Shown here piece by piece: positions 1-10,127 of a DNA stretch of 64,000 bases. The DNA is from Phytophthora sp. 'mugwort' (Eukaryota; Oomycota; Peronosporomycetes; Peronosporales; Peronosporaceae). Location: contig JAUCEF010000010.1 of the NCBI GenBank assembly GCA_033558025.1, forward strand, positions 521,001-585,000. The letters are read 5' to 3'. Within the stretch, counting starts at the first letter, position 1, and the number at the start of each line of letters is the position of its first letter. The position numbers and the translations under genes are program-made. The notes under the pieces were generated by a model. The model ran no database searches. It saw nothing but the letters and a program-made list of their open reading frames with translations, and was not told the DNA's origin.

Positions 1-3000
1 TGGACCAAGCAGAAGGACGAGAACCGAGGGCCGAGACGCGGCGGCAACGGCCGTGGACGCGGGGCCAACAACATCCAGTGGAGAAACGACAGCAACGGCT
101 ACGACTACGACTACGATCGAGTAGCGTTCGCGGTTTCACTGGAATGTGGGGTTTCGACGGGCAAGAATGTGTCCGGGATGTGGGCGGTCGACAGCGGCGC
201 AACGCACCACATCTGCAACGACAAGACCAAGTTCGTCCATTTGATTGAGCGGAACGAAGGCGAACTTTCGGTGGCCGACGGCAACAAGGCGGCCATCAAG
301 GGTGTGGGGACCATCGTGGAACAAGTGGTTCTGCCCAATGGCGACGAGCGCGAGATCGAGATCAAGAACGCGCTGTACGTGCCAAGCATGAGCAAGAATC
401 TGCTTTCGGTACCGCAGATCAACAAAAGTGACAAGTTTCAAGTGGTGTTCGACGGCACCAAGATGCAGATTGCGCACAAAGGCTCCAAGCAAGTGGTGGC
501 GACGGCAAACCTCATGGATGGACTCTACTGGCTTCAGACGCCTCAGCGATCGGCGAATGCGGCGACGAGTGGCAAGACTGTCGACCTGCACGCGCGCATG
601 GGTCACGCTCCGGTTGAGGTGCTTCGCAAGATGGTCGACAACCACATGATCAAGGACGCGAAGGCACCTTTCAAGTCGAGCGGACCAAGTCTGTGTCGTG
701 GTTGCCAGCAAGGTAAAATGGTCCAAAAACCATTCCCAAGCAACCGTGACAAGCGTCGCTACGACACATTTGAGCTGCTCCACTTCGACATCTGCGGACC
801 CATGGAGGAAAACTCGCTTGGCGGCAGCAAGTACCTGCTACTGATCGTGGACGAAGCCAGTGGATGCATGAAGGGTTTCTGCCTGCGTGCCAAGTCGGAG
901 AGCGAAGACTGCATCAAGACGTACATCATGAAGGTGCAGAAGCAGTTCGGCAAGAAGGTCAAGTTTGTGCGGCACGACGGAGCTCGTGAGTTTGCGACCA
1001 ACTCGCTCAACGACTTCTACGAAGACGAAGGCATCGAGCAGCAAACCACGGTTCCGTACGCGCACCAGACGAACGGCACGGCAGAGCGAGCTATCCGAAC
1101 TATCGTCACGATCGGCCGCAGCATGCTGCATCACGCTAAGCTGGACAAGTGTTTCTGGGCTGAGGCGGCCATGACTGCCATCTACGTGAAGAATCGTCTG
1201 CCGTCACCCAAGATCGAGCACAAGACTCCGTTCGAGATCGTTTACAACTCCAAGCCGAGTGTGAAGCACATGCGTGTTTTCGGCTGTCGGACGTACATTC
1301 TGACTCCGAAGGAGAAGCGGCTCAAGTGGGATCCCAAGGCTCGCGCCGGATTGTTTCTGGGCTACGAAGAAGTGTCCAAGGCGTATCGACTTTATGACCT
1401 CGAGGCGGGGCAGGTGGTCATCAGTCGCGATGTCAACTTCGATGAATCAACCTTTGGATTTTCACCGTCGATTTCTGATGAAGATGTCGACGACCTGGAC
1501 TTCGACTCGCTCGATATCGACAATGATGGTTTCCGCCAGACGGAGTACACGCAGGCAGGGAAGCGCAAGAGCCGCCCGAGTGACGAAGATGAAGCTGCCA
1601 GAAACCGCGAGCTGTGCGTCATCGACCTGGACTGGAAGAAGCAAGTGCGCCGAACTACTCCCCTCCGCACCGAGCAGACGCAGACGAAGAAGAAAAGTCT
1701 GGAGACCAAGATGAAGAATCGACTCCACCAGTTTTTTGGCGTGCAAGTGCCAATGCCGTCGAAGCAGGCGATCTATCGGAGCCGACGACATTCCAAGAAG
1801 CGGTGAACGGCCCCGACCAAGTGCACTGGCGCAAGGCGATTCGTGCTGAGCTCGAATCGATGCGACTTCGTGGTGTGTTTCGTGCTGCCAAGTTGCCTAA
1901 CGGACAACGCGCCATCGGCACCAAGTGGGTGTTCAAGATCAAGCGCAAAGCGGACGGATCGATCGAGAAGTACAAGGCGCGCCTCGTGGCCAAGGTGGTT
2001 CAAGCAGAAGTACGGCATCGACTACACCGAGACGTTCTCGCCCGTGGTCAAGTACGTGACGCTGCGCATGATCATCGCGATTGCCAAGTATTTTGGCTGG
2101 CCCCTCGACCAACTCGACGTGGTGACAGCTTTCCTGTACGGGATAATGAAAGAACTGGTGTTCTGCGCGGTCCCCGAAGGTGTTGATCTCGACGGTGACT
2201 TCGACTGCCTGGAATTGGTGAAGGCGATCTACGGTCTCAAGCAAGCTTCGCGCGTGTGGAATGAGACCTTCGACGAGTTCGTGTGCTCCATCGGCTTTCA
2301 AGTATCGGCGTTCGACCCGTGCCTCTACATCAAGATCGTTGACGGTCACTGCGTGCTAGTGCTGGTCTACGTGGATGACGTGCTGATTACCGGAAGTTCA
2401 CCCGAACTGATCTCACGCACGAAGACCGACCTCAAGACACGCTTCGAGATGACCGACAGCGGCAAGTGCGCGTTCGTTCTTGGGATCGAATTGGTGGACG
2501 GCCCGGACGGCAGCGTGACGATGTGTCAGCGCCGCTATGTGGATGACATTCTCAAGCGTTTTGGTATGGACGAGTGCAAGGCCGTGGTGAGTCCCGTCGA
2601 CATAAGCACTCGACTGATTTCAAGTGACGCAGCGACTAAGGTGAACGCTCCGTTTCGCGAAGCTGTTGGTGCTCTGATGCACTTGATGACTGCCACGCGC
2701 CCGGACATCGCGTACGCCGTTGGCTATGCGTCGCGCTTCATGGAGAACCCTCAAGAAGAACACTGGGTTGCGGTCAAGCGTATCTTTCGCTACCTGCAAG
2801 GCACCAAGACGCATGGGATCTGCTTCAAGCCGGGTGACAACATCGACTTTCGCGGGTACTCGGACGCGGACTGGGCTGGCGACCTCGCGGACCGCAAGTC
2901 GACTTCCGGCTACACGTTCATGCTAATGGGTGCACCAGTGAGCTGGGGAAGCAAGAAGCAGTCAAGTGTTTCGCTGTCTACGAGTGAGGCGGAGTACATC

Positions 3001-3330
3001 GCACTCAGTCTGGCGATCCAAGAAGGCAAGTGGATTCATCGCCTGTTGTGCGAGATTTTGACGGCAGCGAACAAATCGGGGCCAGAGCTCAAGATCCTCG
3101 AAGACAACCAGTCGTGCATCAAGATGACGAAGAACCCAGTGAACCATGGTCGCGCCAAGCACATCGACATCAAGTACCATCACATCCGTGATGAGGTCAA
3201 GCGCGACGAAGTCAAGCTCGAGTACTGCGAGACTTCTATCATGCTGGCGGACATCATGACCAAGGCACTGCCAGGACCACGCCACACGGATCTGACGGCG
3301 TCCCTCGGAATCCACGCGTGTTCGCATTGA
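1..3330 (+). pseudogene. gag-pol polyprotein of element A, 5'-truncated by the window and frameshifted twice
   Basis: Frame 1 is open from base 1 to 1806 and carries the aspartic protease DSGATHH (Asp codon at 190), the pre-integrase and CX2C zinc segment, and the integrase core with Asp codons at 787 and 976 and Glu at 1084. Compared with C, one base is missing at about 1600-1612 (in the linker between integrase and RT). The frame is then lost until a one-base gain at about 1993-1999, just after the KARLVAK motif of RT. The RT palm with YVDD (2368-2379) and RNase H continue in the final frame to TGA at 3328-3330. B and C have one unbroken frame through both sites, so these are disabling indels and not a programmed shift. 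Apart from them the protein is very close to B and C, which suggests recent decay. Confidence 0.9.
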
Positions 3331-3337
3331 GGGGGCG
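3328..3337 (+). other. Polypurine tract of element A
   Basis: TGAGGGGGCG lies directly before the 3' LTR and overlaps the gag-pol stop codon. The same ten bases precede the 3' LTRs of B and C. By family rule this purine run primes plus-strand DNA synthesis. Confidence 0.75.
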
Positions 3338-3676
3338 TATTGAGGGTTGCCGGGTTTTGGTACTGTGTACCAGTAACCGGTTAACCCGAACCGGTCCAAC
3401 ACGATCCCGCGATGTTTACGGTACGTTGTTTACGCCACCGATGATTAGACGAGTAGGATGATTGGACGAACACCGGTGAGTGATGGTTGATTAGATGCAC
3501 TAGGTGATAGGACGCAGGGTCGCGTGTCTATAACAGTAGGGTGTAAGCTCCAACAATTCAATCACTTTCGAATCTTCATTCTACCCCTCAAGTGCCTTCG
3601 CTCCGGTCCCGCCGTCTGCGACGTCCCTCCCTCCGCTTCGTACAAGCTTCGTGTCCAAGATCCATACCTTTCATCA
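3338..3676 (+). repeat. 3' LTR of element A (type I LTR, 339 bp)
   Basis: It starts TATTGAGGG and ends CTTTCATCA. The boundaries are fixed by six solo copies of the same LTR at 18-30 kb, which are flanked by perfect CAGTC duplications. It differs from the solo LTRs by at least one base (T at 3638, C in the solo copies). The first ~130 bp closely match the LTRs of B and C. The remainder is strongly diverged except around 3560-3575, where TCAATCACTTTCGAATCTTC is shared. TATAAC at 3529-3534 lies about 33 bp before the initiator-like TCACTTT at 3562-3568. Confidence 0.95.
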
Positions 3677-3916
3677 AACTTCCCGCGGCGCTAAGCATTA
3701 TGCGCTTGGCCATGCCGTGATCGACCATCGGTCTGATGTACTCGGGGCATATATGAGCCAATCGCTCGTACCAGACATCAATATCTTCGACCCATCCGTC
3801 ACAGCAAAGTTTGCAATCACGCTCTGCTTCTTTACGGATTTCTTCTTGCGGCTCGCTGTGCCACTGAAAGTCCAAAATCGATGTTCATGTGTCGCGCGAA
3901 TCACTTCGGTGGTGTT
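3677..3916 (-). repeat. Fragment of the 712-bp satellite between elements A and B
   Basis: These 240 bp match part of the satellite monomer in the same (minus) orientation as the large array at 17064-64000. They carry the pre-integrase-like segment (complement, ending at the LTR of B) with the TTTACGG (Lys) variant. The fragment starts at AACTT, the duplication expected for A, and ends at GTGTT (3912-3916), which abuts the LTR of B. It shows that A and B landed in the same array, less than one monomer apart. Confidence 0.93.
3912..3916. other. Orphan target-site half GTGTT, left of element B
   Basis: GTGTT abuts the 3' LTR of B. Its partner is AACAC, the reverse complement, at 12321-12325 beside the 5' LTR of C. 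The uninterrupted monomer reads GGTGGTGTTCTTGGCC here, so GTGTT was the five-base target of the original left-hand element. Confidence 0.88.
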
Positions 3917-4259
3917 TGATAAAGGTGTTGAGGTCTTGAAGCGAGGCTTGGATTGAGCGGAGGGAGTTCTGCACTTGGGTGCGGGGACCGGAGTGAAGAC
4001 CACTTGAGCTGAAGAAGGAAGATTCGAAAGTGATTGATTTATCGGAGCTTACACTACCTAGTCTACCACATAGATATGCAGCCCTGCATCCAATCATTTG
4101 GTGCATCCAATCACCAACACTCCGCACTCGTCCAATCATCCTACTCGTCTAATCATCGGTTGCGTAAACAACGTACCGTAAACATCGCGGGATCGTGTTG
4201 GACCGGTTCGGGTTAACCGGTTACTGGTACACAGTACCAAAACCTGGCAACCCTCAATA
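3917..4259 (-). repeat. 3' LTR of element B (type II LTR, 343 bp)
   Basis: On the minus strand it runs from TATTGAGGG (4259) to CTTTATCA (3917). Apart from a one-base deletion near its end it matches the 5' LTR of B, and it appears identical to both LTRs of C. It carries the palindromes, the TGATTRGA repeats and the initiator-like site described for the C LTR. Confidence 0.95.
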
Positions 4260-4269
4260 CGCCCCCTCA
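4260..4269 (-). other. Polypurine tract of element B
   Basis: The minus strand reads TGAGGGGGCG immediately before the 3' LTR. The TGA is also the gag-pol stop codon (4269-4267). It is identical to the tracts of A and C. Confidence 0.75.
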
Positions 4270-7200
4270 ATGCGAACACGCGTGGATACCGAGGGACGCC
4301 GTCAGATCCGTGTGGCGCGGTCCTGGCAGTGCCTTGGTCATGATGTCCGCCAGCATGATAGAAGTCTCGCAGTACTCGAGCTTGACTTCGCCGCGCTTGA
4401 CCTCATCACGGATGTGATGGTACTTGATGTCGATGTGCTTGGCGCGACCGTGGTTCACTGGGTTCTTCGTCATCTTGATGCACGACTGGTTGTCTTCGCG
4501 GATCTTGAGCTCGGGTCCAGTCTCGTTGGCAGCCGCCAAAATCTCGCATAGCAGGCGATGAATCCACTTGCCTTCTTGGATCGCCAGACTGAGCGCGATG
4601 TATTCCGCCTCGCTCGTAGACAGCGAAACACTTGACTGCTTCTTGCTTCCCCAGCTCACTGGCGCACCCATCATCATGAACGTGTAGCCGGAAGTCGACT
4701 TGCGGTCCGCGAGGTCGCCAGCCCAGTCCGCATCCGAATACCCACGAAAGTCGATCTTGTTGCCTGGCTTGAAACAGATTCCATGCGTCTTGGTGCCTTG
4801 TAGATAGCGAAAAATGCGCTTGACCGCAACCCAGTGTTCCTCTTGGGGGTTCTCCATGAAGCGCGATACATAGCCTACTGCGTACGCGATATCCGGGCGA
4901 GTAGCAGTCATCAAGTGCATGAGGGCACCCACAGCTTCGCGAAACGGAGCGTTCAGCTTGGTCGCTGCGTCACTTGGAACCAGTCGAGTGCTCATGTCTA
5001 CCGGACTCACCACAGCCTTGCACTCGTCCATACCAAAACGCTTGAGAATGTCATCCACATAACGCCGCTGGCACATCGTCACGCTGCCGTCCGGGCCATC
5101 CACCAGCTCGATTCCAAGGACGAACACACACTTGCCGCTGTCGGTCATCTCGAAGCGTGTCTTGAGGTCGGTCTTCGTGCGTGAGATCAGCTCGGGTGAA
5201 CTTCCGGTGACCAACACATCGTCCACGTAGACCAGCACGAGCACACAGTGGCCATCGACAACCTTGATGTAGAGGCACGGGTCGAAGGCTGAAACTTGAA
5301 AACCGATAGAACACACGAATTCGTCGAAGGTCTCGTTCCATACGCGCGAAGCTTGCTTGAGACCGTAAATCGCCTTGACCAATTCCAGGCAGTCGAAATC
5401 ACCATCCAGCTCGACGCCTTCAGGAACCACGCAGAACACCAACTCCTTCATGACGCCGTACAGAAATGCCGTTACCACGTCGAGTTGGTCGAGGGGCCAG
5501 TCGAAATACTTGGCAATCGCGATGACCATGCGCAGCGTCACGTACTTGACCACGGGCGAGAACGTCTCCGTGTAGTCGATGCCGTACTTTTGCTTGAAAC
5601 CCTTGGCCACCAGGCGCGCCTTGTACTTCTCGATCGATCCGTCGGCTTTGCGCTTAATCTTGAACACCCACTTGGTACCGATGGCGCTTTGTCCGCTGGG
5701 CAACTTGGCAGCACGAAACACACCACGAAGTCGCATCGACTTTAACTCAGCACGAATCGCCTTGCGCCAGTGCAATTGGTCCGGGCCGTTGACCGCTTCT
5801 TGGAATGTCGACGGCTCCGATAAGTCCACGGCTGCTTCGACCGCGTTGGCACTTGCACGCCAAAACACAGATGGAGTCGATTCTTCATCTTGGTCTCCAG
5901 ACTTTTCTTCTTCATCTGCGTCTGTTCGGTGCGAAGGGGAGTCGTTCGGTGCACTTGCTTCTTCCAGTCCAGGTCGATGACGCACAGCGCGCGGTCTTCT
6001 GGCAGCTTCATCTTCGTCACTCGGGCGGCTCTTGCGCTTCCCTGCCTGTTTGTACTCCGTCTGGCGCGGACCATCATCGTCGATGTCGAGCGAGTCGAAG
6101 TCCAGGTCGTCGACATCTTCATCAGAAATCGACGGTGAAAATCCAAAGGTTGATTCATCGAAGTTGACATCGCGACTGATGACCACCTGCCCCGCCTCGA
6201 TGTCATAAAGTCGATACGCCTTGGACACTTCTTCGTAACCCAGAAACAATCCGGCGCGAGCCTTGGGATCCCACTTGAGTCGCTTCTCCTTCGGAGTCAG
6301 GATGTACGTCCGACAGCCGAAAACACGCATGTGCTTCACACTCGGCTTGGACTTGTAGACGATCTCGAACGGAGTCTTGTGCTCGATCTTGGGTGACGGC
6401 AGGCGGTTCTTCACATAGATGGCCGTCATCGCCGCCTCAGCCCAGAAACACTTGTCCAGCTTGGCGTGATGCAACATGCTGCGGCCGATCGTGACGATAG
6501 TTCGGATGGCTCGCTCTGCCGTGCCGTTGGTCTGGTGCGCGTACGGAACCGTGGTTTGCTGCTCGATGCCTTCGTCTTCGTAAAAATCCTTGAGCGAGTT
6601 AGTCGCAAACTCACGAGCTCCGTCGTGCCGCACAAACTTGACCTTCTTGCCGAACTGCGTCTGCACCTTCATGATGTATGTCTTGATGCAGTCTTCACTT
6701 TCCGACTTGGCACGCAGACAGAAACCCTTCATGCATCCGCTGGCTTCGTCCACGATCAGGAGCAGGTACTTGCTACCGCCAAGCGAGTTTTCCTCCATGG
6801 GTCCGCAGATGTCAAAGTGGAGCAGCTCAAATGTGTCGTAGCGACGCTTGTCACGGTTGCTTGGGAATGGTTTTTGGACCATTTTGCCTTGCTGGCAACC
6901 ACGACACACACTTGGTCCACTCGACTTGGAAGGTGCTTTCGCGTCCTTGATCATCTTGGTGTCGACCATCTTGCGAAGAACCTCGACTGGAGCGTGACCC
7001 ATACGCGCGTGCAAATCGACCGTCCTTCCACTTGTCGCCGCATTTGCCGATCGCTGAGGTGTGCGAAGCCAGTAGAGTCCGTCCACGAGATCCGCCGTCG
7101 CCACCACTTGATTCGAGTCCTTGCGCGAAACGTGCATCTCAGTGCCGTCAAATACCACTTGGAACTTGCCATGCTTGTTTATCTGCGGCACTGAAAGCAG

Positions 7201-8307
7201 ATTCTTGCTCATATTTGGCACGTAAAGCGCGTTCTTGATCTCGATCTCGCGCTCGTCGCCGTTAGGCAGGACCACTCTTTCCACGATGGTCCCCACACCC
7301 TTGATGGCAGCCTTGTTGCCATCGGCCACCGAAAGTTCGCCTTCACTTCGCTCGATTAAATTGGCGAACTTGGACTTGTCGTTGCAAATATGGTGCGTTG
7401 CGCCGCTGTCGACCGCCCACATCCCGGACACATTCTTGTCCGTCGAAACTCCACATTCCAGTGAAACCGCGAACGCTACTCGATCGTAGTCGTAGTCGTA
7501 GCCGTTGCTGTCGTTTCTCCACTGGATGTTGTTGGCCCCGCGTCCACGGCCGTTGCCGCCGCGTCTTGGCCCTCTGTTCTCGTCCTTCTGCTTGGTCCAG
7601 CACTTGTCAATGACATGCCCCAATTTTCCGCAGTACGTGCATTGGCGAGGCTCACGGTCGGTGTTGAACGCCTTGGCCGCGTTCTCAGTCTTCACCGTCG
7701 CCGTCTTCTCGCCTTGTCGCTTGATGTGCTCGTTCGTGAGCACCTTCACAACGTCTTGCGACCGCAGTTCAGCGCTGCTCATCTCCAAGTTCAGCACGAC
7801 GTTCTCGTAGCTCTTGGGGAGGCTGCGCAACAAGCAGATCGCCACGTCCTCGTCCTCCATCTTGGCACCGATGCTGCTGAGCTTGGCGCTGATGTTGAGG
7901 ACCTCGTTGCAATGATGCAACACATTGCCGCCTTCCGACATCTCCATGCTGAAGAGCTGTCGCTTTAGGTAGATGCGACCAGCCTTCTGCGATCCACCGT
8001 ACAGCGTCTTCAAGCGCGTCCACGCGATCCATGCTTCCTCGCAGTCGTCGACCACATGATGGTAGTCGGCGTCCATGTGAAGCAACATCAGTCCAAAAGC
8101 GATGTTGCTCGACTTGACATACTCGTCCTTGGCCCGGGAGTCCGTAAAGGATGGAGACGTTTCCCGATTCACCACATGCCACGTCGACTTGGTCAGGAAC
8201 ACGCCACGCATGTAGCGGTTCCACGTCGCGTAGTTGTCTCCGTTGAACTTGTCGATGGAGACCTTGGTCGAGACGTCTTGGGCAGAGGACATGGTGCTTG
8301 GGCTCAT
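4267..8307 (-). CDS. Gag-Pol polyprotein of copia element B (1346 aa, intact)
   Basis: A single uninterrupted frame encodes, in order: a Gag capsid region of the UBN2 copia type (about residues 1-210), a CCHC zinc knuckle (223-236), aspartic protease DSGA (300), an HHCC pre-integrase finger, integrase with a D-D-35-E triad, reverse transcriptase with YVDD, and RNase H. It differs from C at only a few residues, such as Asn-Gly-Tyr-Asp-Tyr against Asp-Gly-Tyr-Asp-Asn near residue 270, Gly against Glu in LPSGQS, and Leu against Val in AATKLNAPF. The frame also stays open for 76 codons upstream into the 5' LTR, because B has one extra base near the LTR end. I start at 8307 because C has a stop in that extension. 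The product would make virus-like particles and copy the element. Confidence 0.95.
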   Translation of the reverse strand: MSPSTMSSAQDVSTKVSIDKFNGDNYATWNRYMRGVFLTKSTWHVVNRETSPSFTDSRAKDEYVKSSNIAFGLMLLHMDADYHHVVDDCEEAWIAWTRLKTLYGGSQKAGRIYLKRQLFSMEMSEGGNVLHHCNEVLNISAKLSSIGAKMEDEDVAICLLRSLPKSYENVVLNLEMSSAELRSQDVVKVLTNEHIKRQGEKTATVKTENAAKAFNTDREPRQCTYCGKLGHVIDKCWTKQKDENRGPRRGGNGRGRGANNIQWRNDSNGYDYDYDRVAFAVSLECGVSTDKNVSGMWAVDSGATHHICNDKSKFANLIERSEGELSVADGNKAAIKGVGTIVERVVLPNGDEREIEIKNALYVPNMSKNLLSVPQINKHGKFQVVFDGTEMHVSRKDSNQVVATADLVDGLYWLRTPQRSANAATSGRTVDLHARMGHAPVEVLRKMVDTKMIKDAKAPSKSSGPSVCRGCQQGKMVQKPFPSNRDKRRYDTFELLHFDICGPMEENSLGGSKYLLLIVDEASGCMKGFCLRAKSESEDCIKTYIMKVQTQFGKKVKFVRHDGAREFATNSLKDFYEDEGIEQQTTVPYAHQTNGTAERAIRTIVTIGRSMLHHAKLDKCFWAEAAMTAIYVKNRLPSPKIEHKTPFEIVYKSKPSVKHMRVFGCRTYILTPKEKRLKWDPKARAGLFLGYEEVSKAYRLYDIEAGQVVISRDVNFDESTFGFSPSISDEDVDDLDFDSLDIDDDGPRQTEYKQAGKRKSRPSDEDEAARRPRAVRHRPGLEEASAPNDSPSHRTDADEEEKSGDQDEESTPSVFWRASANAVEAAVDLSEPSTFQEAVNGPDQLHWRKAIRAELKSMRLRGVFRAAKLPSGQSAIGTKWVFKIKRKADGSIEKYKARLVAKGFKQKYGIDYTETFSPVVKYVTLRMVIAIAKYFDWPLDQLDVVTAFLYGVMKELVFCVVPEGVELDGDFDCLELVKAIYGLKQASRVWNETFDEFVCSIGFQVSAFDPCLYIKVVDGHCVLVLVYVDDVLVTGSSPELISRTKTDLKTRFEMTDSGKCVFVLGIELVDGPDGSVTMCQRRYVDDILKRFGMDECKAVVSPVDMSTRLVPSDAATKLNAPFREAVGALMHLMTATRPDIAYAVGYVSRFMENPQEEHWVAVKRIFRYLQGTKTHGICFKPGNKIDFRGYSDADWAGDLADRKSTSGYTFMMMGAPVSWGSKKQSSVSLSTSEAEYIALSLAIQEGKWIHRLLCEILAAANETGPELKIREDNQSCIKMTKNPVNHGRAKHIDIKYHHIRDEVKRGEVKLEYCETSIMLADIMTKALPGPRHTDLTASLGIHACSH

Positions 8308-8311
8308 AACC
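8293..8311 (-). other. Primer-binding site of element B, internal tRNA-Met type
   Basis: Immediately after the 5' LTR the minus strand reads GGTTATGAGCCC (8311-8300). Its complement, GGGCTCATAACC, is the anticodon stem-loop of a methionine tRNA with anticodon CAT. The match extends with one bulge toward the 5' side of the tRNA. Drosophila copia is known to prime from a 5' half of initiator tRNA-Met in this way, and not from the tRNA 3' end. The Gag start codon lies inside this site. Confidence 0.7.
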
Positions 8312-8655
8312 TGATGAAAGGTGTTGAGGTCTTGAAGCGAGGCTTGGATTGAGCGGAGGGAGTTCTGCACTTGGGTGCGGGGACCGGAGTGAAGACCACT
8401 TGAGCTGAAGAAGGAAGATTCGAAAGTGATTGATTTATCGGAGCTTACACTACCTAGTCTACCACATAGATATGCAGCCCTGCATCCAATCATTTGGTGC
8501 ATCCAATCACCAACACTCCGCACTCGTCCAATCATCCTACTCGTCTAATCATCGGTTGCGTAAACAACGTACCGTAAACATCGCGGGATCGTGTTGGACC
8601 GGTTCGGGTTAACCGGTTACTGGTACACAGTACCAAAACCTGGCAACCCTCAATA
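8312..8655 (-). repeat. 5' LTR of element B (type II LTR, 344 bp)
   Basis: On the minus strand it runs from TATTGAGGG (8655) to CTTTCATCA (8312). It is one base longer than the other three type II LTRs. CTTTCATCA is also the type I ending, so this is probably the ancestral state and the other three share a deletion. Confidence 0.95.
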
Positions 8656-8660
8656 TGTCC
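8656..8660. other. Orphan target-site half TGTCC, right of element B
   Basis: TGTCC abuts the 5' LTR of B. It is the reverse complement of GGACA at 17064-17068, which abuts the 3' LTR of C. The uninterrupted monomer reads GCTTTATGTCCCGCAAG at this point. Confidence 0.88.
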
Positions 8661-9510
8661 CGCAAGCTGGATGCAACTTGTTTTCTCCCGGATTTATACT
8701 AGATCAGGATTCACAATGTCGTGGGACCAGGACACGAGGATTTCGGCATGGCCAAGAACACCACCGAAGTGATTCGCGCGACACATGAACATCGATTTTG
8801 GACTTTCAGTGGCACAGCGAGCCGCAAGAAGAAATCCGTAAAGAAGCAGAGCGTGATTGCAAACTTTGCTGTGACGGATGGGTCGAAGATATTGATGTCT
8901 GGTACGAGCGATTGGCTCATATATGCCCCGAGTACATCAGACCGATGGTCGATCACGGCATGGCCAAGCGCATAATGCTTAGCGCCGCGGGAAGTTCGAC
9001 TGTGCAGACTGTCATTTCGGCAAGCAGCCATTTAGGAAGAAGCTCGATAGGCCCATCCAGAAGATGAATGACATGATCTTCGCAGATCTGTCCATACCAG
9101 GACTGAGTAACGGCTCACAGTACTCAGCTGTCCTTGCTGTGATGGACAGATTTTCTTGCCATGTGAAGATTTACCTACTGAAGTCGAAAACCGAGGGCGA
9201 GGTGAACAAGTTCATGCCGGAGCACATCGCCTGGGCTGAGCGACAGCATGACTATGACTCAAGTCAATCGTATTTCGACACTGGTGCAAACGCTCACATC
9301 GTCGCCTGCAAGGAGTATTTTACGGCACTGCAGGGCATGGAAGACAGCGACTGGAAGACGTGCTTTATGTCCCGCAAGCTGGATGCAACTTGTTTTCTCC
9401 CGGATTTATACTAGATCAGGATTCACAATGTCGTGGGACCAGGACACGAGGATTTTCGGCATGGCCAAGAACAACACCAAAGTGATTCGCGCGACACTTG
9501 AACATCGATT

Positions 9511-9780
9511 TTGGACTTTCAGTGGCACAGCGAGCCGCAAGAAGAAATCCGTGAAGAAGCAGAGCGTGATTGCAAACTTTGCTGTGACGGATGGGTCGAA
9601 GATATTGATGTCTGGTACGAGCGATTGGCTCATATATGCCCCGAGTACATCAGACCGATGGTCGATCACGGCATGGCCAAGCGCATAATGCTTAGCGCCG
9701 CGGGAAGTTCGACTGTGCAGACTGTCATTTCGGCAAGCAGCCATTTAGGAAGAAGCTCGATAGGCCCATCCAGAAGATGA
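9511..9780 (+). pseudogene. Pre-integrase-like fragment in a satellite monomer (representative copy)
   Basis: This 89-codon frame starts at TTG with no ATG. It encodes a segment with CCDGWVEDIDVWYERLAHIC followed by a region resembling the pre-integrase domain of copia polyproteins, where W-H-x-R-L-x-H is usual; here the first His is Tyr. The frame then runs into sequence whose real continuation, the CX2C segment, is in another frame. A TGA lies just upstream in the same frame. The same fragment recurs in every complete monomer (next at 10224, 10937 and 11650, and 63 times on the minus strand of the right array). I read it as fossil retrotransposon coding sequence and not as a gene. Confidence 0.7.
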
Positions 9781-10127
9781 ATGACATGATCTTCGCAGAT
9801 CTGTCCATACCAGGACTGAGTAACGGCTCACAGTACTCAGCTGTCCTTGCTGTGATGGACAGATTTTCTTGCCATGTGAAGATTTACCTACTGAAGTCGA
9901 AAACCGAGGGCGAGGTGAACAAGTTCATGCCGGAGCACATCGCCTGGGCTGAGCGACAGCATGACTATGACTCAAGTCAATCGTATTTCGACACTGGTGC
10001 AAACGCTCACATCGTCGCCTGCAAGGAGTATTTTACGGCACTGCAGGGCATGGAAGACAGCGACTGGAAGACGTGCTTTATGTCCCGCAAGCTGGATGCA
10101 ACTTGTTTTCTCCCGGATTTATACTAG
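9696..10127 (+). pseudogene. Integrase-to-protease fusion fragment across the monomer junction (representative copy)
   Basis: The frame is open after TAG at 9693-9695. It first reads FDCADCHFGKQPFRKKL, the CX2C half of the integrase zinc finger, then IFADLSIPG (first catalytic Asp, codon 9798), AVMDRFSC and KIYLLKSKTE, up to EHIAWAERQ. That is the integrase core up to just before the second catalytic Asp. It then passes without a break into SSQSYFDTGANAHI, an aspartic protease active site (Asp codon 9990), and stops at 10125-10127. In a normal copia polyprotein protease precedes integrase. Here the order is reversed because this is the head-to-tail joint of a tandem duplication, at about 9955-9975. 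The integrase is clearly different from that of A, B and C. Confidence 0.75.

Larger units (their letters stand above)
1..3676 (+). mobile_element. Ty1/copia LTR retrotransposon A, 3' part (5' end outside window)
   Basis: This is the 3' portion of a copia-type element. The window opens inside gag-pol just after the zinc knuckle; base 1 corresponds to base 13381 of complete element C. The order protease, integrase, reverse transcriptase, RNase H, which places integrase before RT, defines Ty1/copia. It ends with a 339-bp LTR at 3338-3676. The next bases, AACTT (3677-3681), begin satellite sequence, so A inserted into the array. AACTT is the predicted target duplication and should also precede the 5' LTR upstream of the window. 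The coding region carries two frameshifts relative to B and C, so this copy is probably not autonomous. Its LTR belongs to a different subtype (type I) from B and C (type II). Confidence 0.93.
3917..8655 (-). mobile_element. Complete Ty1/copia LTR retrotransposon B (4739 bp)
   Basis: On the minus strand this element has a 5' LTR (8312-8655), a primer-binding site (8300-8311), a single gag-pol frame (8307-4267), a polypurine tract (4269-4260) and a 3' LTR (3917-4259). The LTRs appear identical except for one base near the end (CTTTCATCA in the 5' LTR, CTTTATCA in the 3' LTR), implying recent insertion. It is nearly identical to element C, which lies in inverted orientation 3.67 kb away. The flanks do not form a target duplication: GTGTT at 3912-3916 against TGTCC at 8656-8660. 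Each flank instead matches a flank of C. All parts for autonomous movement are present by eye. Confidence 0.96.

Noticed and set aside
1600..2000. Programmed frameshift between integrase and RT in element A
   Set aside because: B and C read straight through both sites in one frame. The differences in A are a one-base loss and a one-base gain, with a garbled stretch between.
4195..4551. Open frames antisense to gag-pol in A, B and C, up to 242 codons
   Set aside because: They are shadows of a G+C-rich coding strand. They appear at matching places in all copies and lack domains.
8308..8535. 76-codon N-terminal extension of Gag in element B
   Set aside because: The extension is LTR sequence and is open only because B has one extra base near the LTR end. 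C has a stop there.
9248..9688. 146-codon frame (start MTMTQVN) present only in 713-bp monomers
   Set aside because: It exists because one extra T joins two unrelated frames. It overlaps the recognisable protease frame out of phase and shows no domain.
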